Shown in pieces: positions 44,022 through 51,947 of a stretch of DNA of 64,000 bases. The notes under the pieces were generated by a model. That model made no database searches, was not told the DNA's origin, and saw nothing but the letters and a program-made list of their open reading frames with translations. The position numbers and the translations under genes were made by a program. The stretch spans positions 1 through 64,000 of the forward strand of contig JBFWMF010000016.1 of the NCBI GenBank assembly GCA_050251735.1, read 5' to 3'. Position 1 is the first letter of the stretch. The number at the start of each line of letters is the position of its first letter. Origin of the DNA: Desulfitobacterium sp050251735. GTDB taxonomy: Bacteria; Bacillota; Desulfitobacteriia; Desulfitobacteriales; Desulfitobacteriaceae.

Positions 44022-45320
44022 GTGTTAAAACAAAGATCGGTAAACAAAATCATCATGGTCCTAGCAATCTTACTGCTTTTCCTGGCAGGAATTTATCAAC
44101 ACTTTGCTAATCAGCAGGATGTTCTAGGTACTTTACAGCAAGGAGAATCTAATACAGTCAGATTCGAAAGCATTGAGGGAGATTATCCAAGTTATAAACT
44201 TTGGGATATCCAGGATGAATTTCTAGGATACGGTGTGATTGCTGATGCCTCCGGGTATGGAGGCAAGCTTACGATGCTAAGCATTGTCGATGAATTAGGA
44301 ACGATAAAGAGCGTAGCCCTGATTGAAGACTATGAAACGCCCTTATATTTGAATAAGGTAGTACAAGCAGGTTTATTTGAAGAACTTAAGGGGAGAAACC
44401 TTCAAGATACTTTTACTGACCTAGATGGCGTTACTGGGGCAACCGTTACCGTAGATGCAATCTTTGCTGCGGTTCAAAAGGGTACAATCCAGATTGGTAA
44501 TGGTCAGCTGGGTATGAAACTTCCGTATAACACTACCTTAAATGTAATTTGGCAGGATGTAGTTGCTGTTGTTTTACTAGTTGCTGCAGTAGTTAGTTCA
44601 TTTTTTAATATGAAGAGGCTGCGGCCGTGGCTGCTGGTTCTAGCGGTAATCTTTATTGGATTTATCATGAATTACTCGTTGACCTATAGTAACTTCGTGA
44701 GTATTTTAACGGGTAATCTGCCCGTATTTATTGAACGGCCTATCTGGTATGTTATGGTCTTAGGCATTTTACTTATTACCTTGATTTTAGGAAGAAATGT
44801 ATACTGTAATTGGTTCTGTCCTTTTGGAGCTGCTCAAGAGGGGATTTATAAGAGCTTAAATTTGTACTCTTTTTCGCCTTCGGGGGAACTGAGGAGAAAA
44901 GTAAGTAGAGCCCGCTGGCCCATGCTGTGGTTGGTCGCCATTATTGCTTTGGTTTTCAATAATCCTGGCATAGCCAGTTATGAACCTTTTGCGGTTTTTT
45001 TCGATGGAAGTGGGAATAGAGCTCAATGGATAATAATGCTTATTGTATTACTCCTGTCCATGGCTCAGCTGCGCTTTTGGTGTCATAATTTCTGTCCTGT
45101 GGGAGCAATTCTAAACTTTACTGCACGGATCAAAGGGAAATTCAAAAAGTTAAAGCAGGATAACCAAGCAGAAGATTATCCAGTTAATATAGACTGTGAG
45201 GTTTGTGCAGGTAAAAGTAAGGAGATGAATAGACAGGATAAGTTTTATATTATCGTTGTTGCAGTGGTTAACATTCTTGTGATAGTATCCTTATTAGAGA
45301 GTATCGGTTTAATCGGGTAA
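44022..45320 (+). CDS. NosR/CprC-like FMN-binding polyferredoxin membrane protein
   Basis: A 432-residue protein with an N-terminal membrane helix (about 8-27), an external FMN-binding domain (about 60-160) with the flavinylation motif DGVTGATVT, five further helices, and two cytoplasmic CxxxCP motifs, CNWFCPFGA and CHNFCPVGA. NosR, PceC and CprC have this layout and pass electrons across the membrane. Here it would give the module a second electron route besides NrfD. No reductive dehalogenase is in the window, so a CprC role is not claimed. Confidence 0.88.
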   Translation: MLKQRSVNKIIMVLAILLLFLAGIYQHFANQQDVLGTLQQGESNTVRFESIEGDYPSYKLWDIQDEFLGYGVIADASGYGGKLTMLSIVDELGTIKSVALIEDYETPLYLNKVVQAGLFEELKGRNLQDTFTDLDGVTGATVTVDAIFAAVQKGTIQIGNGQLGMKLPYNTTLNVIWQDVVAVVLLVAAVVSSFFNMKRLRPWLLVLAVIFIGFIMNYSLTYSNFVSILTGNLPVFIERPIWYVMVLGILLITLILGRNVYCNWFCPFGAAQEGIYKSLNLYSFSPSGELRRKVSRARWPMLWLVAIIALVFNNPGIASYEPFAVFFDGSGNRAQWIIMLIVLLLSMAQLRFWCHNFCPVGAILNFTARIKGKFKKLKQDNQAEDYPVNIDCEVCAGKSKEMNRQDKFYIIVVAVVNILVIVSLLESIGLIG

Positions 45321-45330
45321 CCATAATTGA

Positions 45331-45408
45331 ATGAAGGAAAACCCTTTCTATAGAATCATTGGTGAGATGGGTAGTGCATTTGTTGCTGAAAACTTAGGCG
45401 ATTGCTGA
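45331..45408 (+). pseudogene. Remnant of a second torD gene, C-terminal end
   Basis: The sequence encodes MKENPFYRIIGEMGSAF followed by VAENLGDC and a stop. FYRIIGEMGS matches the C-terminal FYRIIGEIGS of the intact TorD at 43971-44000, at DNA level almost base for base (TTTCTATAGAATCATTGG is identical). It is too short to be functional and marks a recombination junction between torD copies. Confidence 0.7.
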
Positions 45409-45434
45409 TTTAATTCAGAGAATAGGGGGATAAT

Positions 45435-46592
45435 ATGATATTCAATCAAGGTTACTCAATCAAGATTGCTGAGAATAGGTGCCTGAACCAACGACACAGT
45501 GATGTGGAATGTAACCATTGTTCGAGGAATTGTCCTTCCAACGCGATTATTAATCATAATAACGGAGTTCTGCTGGATGCAGAACGCTGTAGTGGTTGCG
45601 GGGTATGTTTAAGCGACTGCCCCACCCAAGTTTTTAGCTCTTCTAAATGGGATGAAACCACCATAGTCCAAGATGTGTTGGAGGAAGGGTGGACAACAAC
45701 TGAGTTTTTTTGCGGGATACATCCTTCACCTTTTAAAAAGGAAAAAAGCAAGACTCGTGGGGCTGTCCAAATGCCAGCCTGCCTGAGTGCCATTTCCAAA
45801 GGAGCTTGGTACGAACTTGGGCTGAGTACAGAAGTCTATTTGCATGTGGAAGTATGTGAAGATTGTCCCATGAAAAACGCCATGGAACGTCTGAAATATA
45901 ATACTAGCGTAGCTTCTGAATGGTTGGAAGCTTCAGGACACCCGGCAGAAATCAGCACCATCTACGAAAGCCAAACCGGAAATACAAAAAGAAGTTTAAG
46001 GGCCCTCGAGTCTGGTTTAAAAGCAACGTCTAGACGGGACTTTTTCTTAGGTTTAGTCGGAAAGGGGAAACCGAAACTAGAAGGGACCCCCGATCGTAGC
46101 CAATCTTTTTCTCATGATCTTAACCTCCAACGTGTAGATAGCCTATTAGCAGATTGGCAGAAGAGATTGTCGAAAGTCTATTCTGAAAATATGGTCGAAG
46201 GCTATGGACTCCCAGCCTATTGGCCAACGATAAAGAAGAGCAAGGACTGTGTCAACTGCGGTATGTGTGCTGCCGTTTGCCCATCGAAAACCTTGCAGAT
46301 TGTCATCGATGGTGACAGTTGTACACACTATTTTACCAGTGGACTATGCATAGACTGTCGTGTTTGCCAGCTGTTCTGCCCGAGAGAGGCCATCAGTAGA
46401 GATCGAGAAAAAGTTGAAAAGCCTTTTGAAGTAACACGTTTGTTCACGATTTCTGGTATAAATTGTGAACGTTGTGGTTTTAGCACATTCGCCAACTCAG
46501 ATAACCTATGCTACTGGTGCAAAGAGGAAGTCAACATCGATAACGACTTCAAAGAGGCCTGCCGTAAGATATTTCTTAATACGAAGAATTGA
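45435..46592 (+). CDS. Multi-cluster ferredoxin-like protein with internal RRDFF motif
   Basis: A 385-residue protein with paired [4Fe-4S] motifs at both ends: CNHCSRNCP and CSGCGVCLSDCP near the N-terminus, CVNCGMCAAVCP and CIDCRVCQLFCP near 275-320, then a C-terminal CERC...CYWC zinc-ribbon-like site. The middle has CEDCP and, at about 199, SRRDFFLGLVGKG, which resembles a Tat motif but sits far from the N-terminus. It is probably cytoplasmic and feeds the NosR-like protein. A truncated copy lies at 53163-53366. Confidence 0.82.
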   Translation: MIFNQGYSIKIAENRCLNQRHSDVECNHCSRNCPSNAIINHNNGVLLDAERCSGCGVCLSDCPTQVFSSSKWDETTIVQDVLEEGWTTTEFFCGIHPSPFKKEKSKTRGAVQMPACLSAISKGAWYELGLSTEVYLHVEVCEDCPMKNAMERLKYNTSVASEWLEASGHPAEISTIYESQTGNTKRSLRALESGLKATSRRDFFLGLVGKGKPKLEGTPDRSQSFSHDLNLQRVDSLLADWQKRLSKVYSENMVEGYGLPAYWPTIKKSKDCVNCGMCAAVCPSKTLQIVIDGDSCTHYFTSGLCIDCRVCQLFCPREAISRDREKVEKPFEVTRLFTISGINCERCGFSTFANSDNLCYWCKEEVNIDNDFKEACRKIFLNTKN

Positions 46593-46616
46593 GATGAAGT
46601 TTTCGTAAGTCGGAAA

Positions 46617-46654
46617 TCTCCGTAGCCAAATCATATAGGCTTGGAGGTTTTTTA
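46617..46654 (+). terminator. Terminator at the end of module 2
   Basis: ATCTCCGTAGCC pairs with GGCTTGGAGGT (internal GT/TG mismatch), followed by TTTTTTAGC. It ends the torD-nosR-ferredoxin unit. Confidence 0.7.
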
Positions 46655-46685
46655 GCATATTAGAAAACATAGAGTCGGATTTTCT

Positions 46686-46720
46686 ATGTCCGTAAGAAGC
46701 ACTACAAAAATATCCGTAAC
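46686..46720. promoter_or_regulatory. TCCGTAA direct repeats before module 3
   Basis: TGTCCGTAAG and TATCCGTAAC are 24 bp apart, about 100 bp before the kinase gene. A direct repeat on one DNA face is a plausible regulator site; no protein is assigned. Confidence 0.35.
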
Positions 46721-46807
46721 ATTAGGGGTTTTTCAACCTCTCCATCTCACAAGGTAATACGTTACAATAGATACAAGCGGTTATATTTCCAAAGGAGGAT
46801 TTGGGGT

Positions 46808-47602
46808 TTGATAGAAAACCAACAATTATCCGAATTATTAATGATAATGACGGCTGAAGTAAAGAACCCGAATAAAGCTAAAAGAATAACTGAACTCGCC
46901 TTAGATGTCCAGGCAGAAATCAAACGATTGCAATTACGGGAAGTCACTTTAGAGAAAATCTGCAAACAAGCTATCGACGAACTTGAAAACAATAAGAAGC
47001 AGCTTTCCCGAGAATTGCATGATCAGCTGGGACAAGCCATGACCTCGATTCTGTTGCAATTAAAGTTGTTGCAGAGGGAGCAGGATGTTGAGGTGATCCA
47101 TGACCGCGTTGGTGGTTTGCGCTACCTTACTCAGCAGACCATTGAAGATGTGCGAAATTTATCGATGAATCTGCGACCAGCTGTCCTGGAAAATCTGGGT
47201 TTGGTGGCGGCCTTGGATTGGTACATAGAGGATTATCAACGCTATTCGGAGATTGAAGTGGATTTTTGTAGTCCCCAGCTTAAGATGAGATTCCCCAATG
47301 CGATAGAAATTGTTGTCTATAGAGCAGTACAAGAAAGCCTAACCAACGTGGCACGTCATGCTGAGGCGTCACGAGTTTCCGTTACCTTACAGGTGACTGA
47401 GAACTGTCTCCAACTGCAAGTGGCGGATAATGGTAAAGGAATGAATTCTCAAGATATCCATCGGGGCTTAGGTTTGTTAGGTATGGAGGAACGGGTAAAA
47501 ATGGCTAAAGGGGAATTTTCCTTAGAAAGCCAACAAGGGCTAGGAACCACCGTTATGATTACCCTACCTCTGACTACAGGAGGAAGTGTCAATGAAGAAT
47601 AA
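46808..47602 (+). CDS. Module 3 histidine kinase, short form without sensor domain
   Basis: A 264-residue HisKA_3/HATPase kinase. Only about 50 residues precede the H-box region, so the GAF sensor of modules 1 and 2 is missing. The catalytic parts are intact: RELHDQLGQAMTSILLQLK (His), QESLTNVARHAEA (N-box), ADNGKGM and GLGLLGMEER. TTG 46808 follows AAAGGAGG. The end overlaps its regulator gene by 11 bases. Signal input must come from a partner protein or the short N-terminal helix. Confidence 0.92.
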   Translation: MIENQQLSELLMIMTAEVKNPNKAKRITELALDVQAEIKRLQLREVTLEKICKQAIDELENNKKQLSRELHDQLGQAMTSILLQLKLLQREQDVEVIHDRVGGLRYLTQQTIEDVRNLSMNLRPAVLENLGLVAALDWYIEDYQRYSEIEVDFCSPQLKMRFPNAIEIVVYRAVQESLTNVARHAEASRVSVTLQVTENCLQLQVADNGKGMNSQDIHRGLGLLGMEERVKMAKGEFSLESQQGLGTTVMITLPLTTGGSVNEE

Positions 47603-48239
47603 TATTCGCGCTTTTCTAGTCGATGACCATACCTTGTTACGAAACGCTTTATGTATGCTTTTAGAAGGACAAAGCAATATTGAGGTCGTAGGTGGAGCCG
47701 CCAATGGCGCAGAAGCAGTTCGGGGAGTAATCAAGGCGAAACCGGATGTAGTGCTTATGGACATCACTCTACCTGATTTTGACGGAGTTGAAGCAACAGA
47801 AAAGATTTTGGCTGTGCTGCCACAAACCAAAGTTATCGCAGTCACCATGCATGTGGAAGAAGTCTATCTGCTGCAATTCTTAAATTCCGGCGGTATGGGG
47901 TATGTACACAAATCTGCAGCAGACCGCGACTTAATAAAAGCTATTGAGAGAGTCATTGAAGGAGAAGTATTTTTAAGTCCTGCTGGAGTGCAAGTGATGG
48001 CTCGTCAATATCGATGTACAGAGAAAGCTGAGGAAATCGACCCTGAGGTTTTATCAGAGAGAGAACGTCAGGTGTTGCAATTAACCGCCCGTGGCTTTAC
48101 CTCGAAAGAAATCGGAGAAAAGCTATTTCTATCTCCGCGCACTATAGAGACCTATCGGGAACGAATTACAGTAAAGCTAAAATTGGAACACCGGTCCGAT
48201 TTGGTGGATTACGCAATCCGCTATAAGCTACTGGGATAG
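47592..48239 (+). CDS. Module 3 NarL-type response regulator
   Basis: A 215-residue regulator with intact Asp11, Asp12, phospho-Asp57 (VLMDITLPD) and Lys (HKSAAD), and a LuxR helix-turn-helix (LSERERQVLQLTARGFTSKEIG). The linker is the shortest of the three paralogues. ATG 47592 follows AGGAAG. It is paired with the sensor-less kinase and precedes the third reductase gene. Confidence 0.94.
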   Translation: MKNNIRAFLVDDHTLLRNALCMLLEGQSNIEVVGGAANGAEAVRGVIKAKPDVVLMDITLPDFDGVEATEKILAVLPQTKVIAVTMHVEEVYLLQFLNSGGMGYVHKSAADRDLIKAIERVIEGEVFLSPAGVQVMARQYRCTEKAEEIDPEVLSERERQVLQLTARGFTSKEIGEKLFLSPRTIETYRERITVKLKLEHRSDLVDYAIRYKLLG

Positions 48240-48383
48240 TGGTAGTATTTACTGACAGCAAATGTCCTTATTCTTACTTTCTCAAACGAAAAATAACTAG
48301 GTTTGTTCCCTACAGATTTAAAAAGGTGAGTCAGTTAAAATAGAATCAACTTGTGCGAACAAGTGCAAAAGGGGCTGTTTTGG

Positions 48384-48857
48384 TTGGAAAAATGGAGCAA
48401 TATTAGCGAGAACGAGGTGAAATCGCACACGGTTGTAGTGGCAATTCCTCATCGTTGGCTAAGGCAGGTAGTTGAAAGGATTTTTGTTTCTGCTCAGGTA
48501 GACTGCGTCTGCGTAGAAAATATCGAAGAACTGTATCAATCAATGGATGGAAATACAGCGCTGACAATTGTCGATGTCTTTTCTTATTCCCAATATTATC
48601 GTGATATTTTCACCCAGCTGAAGCAACGAAATTCTGGTGTGCCTATTGTTGCCTTGGTGTCCGCAAGTAACACGGAGTATCAACATGAGTTAACAACTGC
48701 GGGGGCTAGCGCGATAGTGATTAAGGAAAACGCCGATGAGGAATTAATACCTGCTCTGGTTCAGGTGCTACGAGATCGGGAGTTCAATGATGCTGTGGCT
48801 CGATTACTAGAAAACCAAAAACAGTTTATCACTCTATTCAAAGAGGAGGTACATCTA
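48384..48857 (+). other. Receiver-like leader domain fused in frame to the module 3 molybdoenzyme
   Basis: 158 stop-free codons from TTG 48384 (AAAGGGG about 9 nt upstream) to internal ATG 48858. Pattern: VVVAIPH, LTIVDVFSY with Asp at the phospho-site, IVALVSAS with the switch Ser, and AIVIKEN with the conserved Lys. Length equals the module 2 leader exactly. The acidic pair after beta-1 is missing. Confidence 0.6.
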
Positions 48858-51299
48858 ATGGGAAAAGAAGATGGAAACATTTTCGGAAAAAGGTTCGGGA
48901 GAAGAAGTTTTCTCAAAGGATCTGCTGCCGCGGCGGCTGTCGCTGGGGTAGCGGTGGCTAGCCCGGGGAATGTGGTTAAGAAGGCATTGGCTGTAGGGGA
49001 AGAGGCCGCTGTTGCTGCACCCGAGGATCAGATTTTTTCTGGGGCCTGCAGAAGTGGATGTAATGGAGGCTGTTTATTAAAGCTGCATGTCAGAGATGAA
49101 AAGCTGGTTAAAACGTCTTTTGGAGAACTGCCGGATGAAGAATATAATAAGCGGATTTGCCTAAAAGGGTTATCCCATGTACAAAGGGTCTATGATTCCA
49201 ACCGTTTAAAATATCCTCTGAAAAGAGTGGGTACTCGTGGTTCCGGAGAATGGGAACAAATATCTTGGGATGAAGCGATCACGACAATTACCGATAAATG
49301 GCAGGAACTCTGGAAAGACTATGGACAAAGTTCAGTTGCCCTGGTCACTGCGTCCGGAAACTTGGGTGGTGTACATGGTGGTAATGCGCTGGGTTGGTTT
49401 AGAAAAGCATTAGGTATGACTAAGATAGATAATGCCACAGATGCTGCTATCATAAGTTTTTCAGCGAAGGCCCTTGGCATTAGCGCCGCTTACAACTCTA
49501 ATGAATTATTGGATATGCAAAATGCAAAATGCATTATTTCTTGGGGAAATAATTTAACCGAATCCAATCTGCAAAGCTGGCGTTTCGTCGCTAATGCCAA
49601 GGAAAAAGGCGCCAAATTGATTGTAATTGATACTATCTATACAACCACTGCGAGCAAGGCGGATAAATTTGTATCCGTACGACCGGGGACGGATGCAGTA
49701 CTGGCTATGTCTATGATGAATGTGGCAATTGCAGAAGATCTTATCGATAAAGAATTTATTAAAAGTTCTACTGTCGGGCCTTTCTTAGTTAAGGAGAGCG
49801 ATGGTAAGTTCTTACGTCTAAGTGATCTGGGCCAATTAGCAGAAGGGGACCCCGATGGTATCGTGGTCAGGGGACAGGATGGTAAGATAGGTCTGCCAAC
49901 GGAAATTGCTGATCCTGTTATTAGTGGCACCACCACGGTTAACGGGCTCAAAGTTACGACGGCTTTTGATTTACTCAAGGGTAGAGTTGCTGATTATCCT
50001 CCGGAAAAAGCACAAGAAATTTGCGATGTGCCCGCTGACACGATTAGAGAATTATTGCATATGTATGTTGAAAATTCTCCATCCACGATCTTTATGGGTT
50101 ACGGTTTAGATCATTATGTCAACGGTCATTATAATGTTATGTCTGTTATGGCACTTGCTATGATTACAGGTAATTTAGGTAAACGGGGCGCATCCTGCGG
50201 ATGTCTGCTGCCCATTGATGCATTTTGGGCAAATAGCGGTGTCTATGGGATGTCTGAGGGAACACCTGGTCCAACAGTTTCAATCTTACATCTGGAAGAC
50301 GTGTTGGATAATGGAAAATTCGGGGATATTCCTGTTACCTTGAAAAGCTTGTTCATCGCTTCCAGTAATCCTATTGGTAATGCAGCTAATTATAATAAGA
50401 TTTTAGAAATGATCGATAGAATGGAACTGGTGGTTGTTTCGGATATTACCATGTCAGACTCAGCTCAGTATGCGGATATTGTACTGCCGGCGGCTCACTG
50501 GTTTGAAGCCAACGATATTTTTGGCGCTTATTCACCCAATCCCTATGTGTATCTGCAAGAAAAGGCTTTGGAGCCCCTTTATGAGTCTAAGCCTGACTTT
50601 GAAATATGCAAAATGATTACAGAGAAGCTTGGACTTGCCAAGGAATATAATATTACTGATATGGAGTTTATTGAGAAATACTTGGATGGTCCCGGGGCCA
50701 AGGCTAAGGGCATTACCTTAGAAAGTATGAAAAAAAATAAAGCAGCCCGCGTGCTTCCCAAACCCTTTGTTCATGGGGAAGGTGGTGTATTCCCGACAGC
50801 CACCGGACGTGCTCAATTCTATTTGGAACAACCGGCGCCGGCATATAATTACGGACAAGATTGGGATGTAGAGAAGGAACGCCTGCCTGTGCTATTTGAA
50901 CCACCGACTGAGGCATGGCATGAAAACCCACTCTTTAAAAAATATCCCTTTGTCTTGGTTCAAGAACATACCCGATGGCGTACTCATACCCAATGGGGTC
51001 ATGCTCCATGGTTAAGAGAACTTGATCCTGAACCCATTGTAAAAATTAATCCTCTTGATGCAGAACCCCGTGGAATTAAAGATGGAGATATCGTTAGGGT
51101 ATTAAATGATAGAGGTTATGTTGTACTAAAAGCTGTTATACAAAATGGTATACGACCAGGAGTGCTTAATATTCCCAAAGGTTGGCAAAGAGGACAATTC
51201 ATAGAGGGGCACTATCAAGAGTTAACAGCCAATAGAACCAATTTTGTATGCAACAATACGCCTTTCTACGATATTTTGGTAGATGTACAGAAAAGATAA
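48384..51299 (+). CDS. Module 3 molybdopterin oxidoreductase (CISM catalytic subunit, Tat-exported)
   Basis: The exported form should start at ATG 48858 (GAGGAGGT), 813 residues, with Tat signal GRRSFLKGSAAAAAVAG. Cluster site CRSGCNGGC...C, cofactor motifs (WDEAITTITDKW, ASGNLGG, WGNNLTES) and cap domain (LNDRGYVVLKAVI) are present. Asp in NATDAA lies exactly 35 residues before WGNN, as in the other two. It is closer to module 2 than to module 1. The frame runs upstream through the receiver-like leader. FeS and anchor genes follow, but no chaperone. Confidence 0.88.
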   Translation: MEKWSNISENEVKSHTVVVAIPHRWLRQVVERIFVSAQVDCVCVENIEELYQSMDGNTALTIVDVFSYSQYYRDIFTQLKQRNSGVPIVALVSASNTEYQHELTTAGASAIVIKENADEELIPALVQVLRDREFNDAVARLLENQKQFITLFKEEVHLMGKEDGNIFGKRFGRRSFLKGSAAAAAVAGVAVASPGNVVKKALAVGEEAAVAAPEDQIFSGACRSGCNGGCLLKLHVRDEKLVKTSFGELPDEEYNKRICLKGLSHVQRVYDSNRLKYPLKRVGTRGSGEWEQISWDEAITTITDKWQELWKDYGQSSVALVTASGNLGGVHGGNALGWFRKALGMTKIDNATDAAIISFSAKALGISAAYNSNELLDMQNAKCIISWGNNLTESNLQSWRFVANAKEKGAKLIVIDTIYTTTASKADKFVSVRPGTDAVLAMSMMNVAIAEDLIDKEFIKSSTVGPFLVKESDGKFLRLSDLGQLAEGDPDGIVVRGQDGKIGLPTEIADPVISGTTTVNGLKVTTAFDLLKGRVADYPPEKAQEICDVPADTIRELLHMYVENSPSTIFMGYGLDHYVNGHYNVMSVMALAMITGNLGKRGASCGCLLPIDAFWANSGVYGMSEGTPGPTVSILHLEDVLDNGKFGDIPVTLKSLFIASSNPIGNAANYNKILEMIDRMELVVVSDITMSDSAQYADIVLPAAHWFEANDIFGAYSPNPYVYLQEKALEPLYESKPDFEICKMITEKLGLAKEYNITDMEFIEKYLDGPGAKAKGITLESMKKNKAARVLPKPFVHGEGGVFPTATGRAQFYLEQPAPAYNYGQDWDVEKERLPVLFEPPTEAWHENPLFKKYPFVLVQEHTRWRTHTQWGHAPWLRELDPEPIVKINPLDAEPRGIKDGDIVRVLNDRGYVVLKAVIQNGIRPGVLNIPKGWQRGQFIEGHYQELTANRTNFVCNNTPFYDILVDVQKR

Positions 51300-51313
51300 A
51301 GGAGGAATGGTGA

Positions 51314-51931
51314 ATGCGTTATACCATGGCTATTGATTTATTTCGCTGTATTGGTTGCCATACCTGTTCAGTAGCGTGTAAGTCCTTTAACAATTTACCC
51401 AATAAAATGTGGTGGAACAGAATTTTAACAATTGGCGGCGATAGCATTGATACTGCGGGGGGAACTTTCCCGAATAACCATATGCAGCATCTGCCGGTAA
51501 ATTGCCAACATTGTGAGAATCCGCCTTGCGTCAAGGCTTGCCCTGTAGGAGCTACTTATAAACGGGAAGAAGACGGTATTGTTATTCAGGATTATGATAA
51601 ATGTATTGGTTGCCGCATGTGTATGGTGGCTTGCCCGTATAATGCTCGGAGCTTCAATTGGCAGAAACCTGAGTATTATGTAGATCATGCCGTAGGGGAT
51701 GCAGATGCCCCTATCCATCAATACAATGTGGTAGAGAAGTGCACTTTTTGTGCGAATAGAACTGCCAAAGGTGAGTTGCCGGCTTGCATCGAGGTTTGTC
51801 CAGCAAAAGCACGCTTTTTTGGCGATATAGAGGACCCAAACAGTGATGTGAGTAAAATCATCAAAGGTCGCAATATTGTTAAATTACTCGAAGAAAAGGG
51901 TACCAAGCCCTCAATCTTCTATTTAACTTAA
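51314..51931 (+). CDS. Module 3 iron-sulfur subunit
   Basis: A 205-residue subunit, colinear with the other two, with four [4Fe-4S] sites: CIGCHTCSVAC, CQHCENPPCVKACP, CIGCRMCMVACP and CTFCAN...CIEVCP. It passes electrons between the anchor and the Mo enzyme on the outer face. Confidence 0.94.
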   Translation: MRYTMAIDLFRCIGCHTCSVACKSFNNLPNKMWWNRILTIGGDSIDTAGGTFPNNHMQHLPVNCQHCENPPCVKACPVGATYKREEDGIVIQDYDKCIGCRMCMVACPYNARSFNWQKPEYYVDHAVGDADAPIHQYNVVEKCTFCANRTAKGELPACIEVCPAKARFFGDIEDPNSDVSKIIKGRNIVKLLEEKGTKPSIFYLT

Positions 51932-51947
51932 GAAAGGGGCGAATAAA

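Noticed and set aside
44022..45320. CprC/PceC of an organohalide respiration cluster
   Set aside because: No reductive dehalogenase, anchor B protein or CprK-type regulator is present. Only the NosR/CprC-like architecture is supported.
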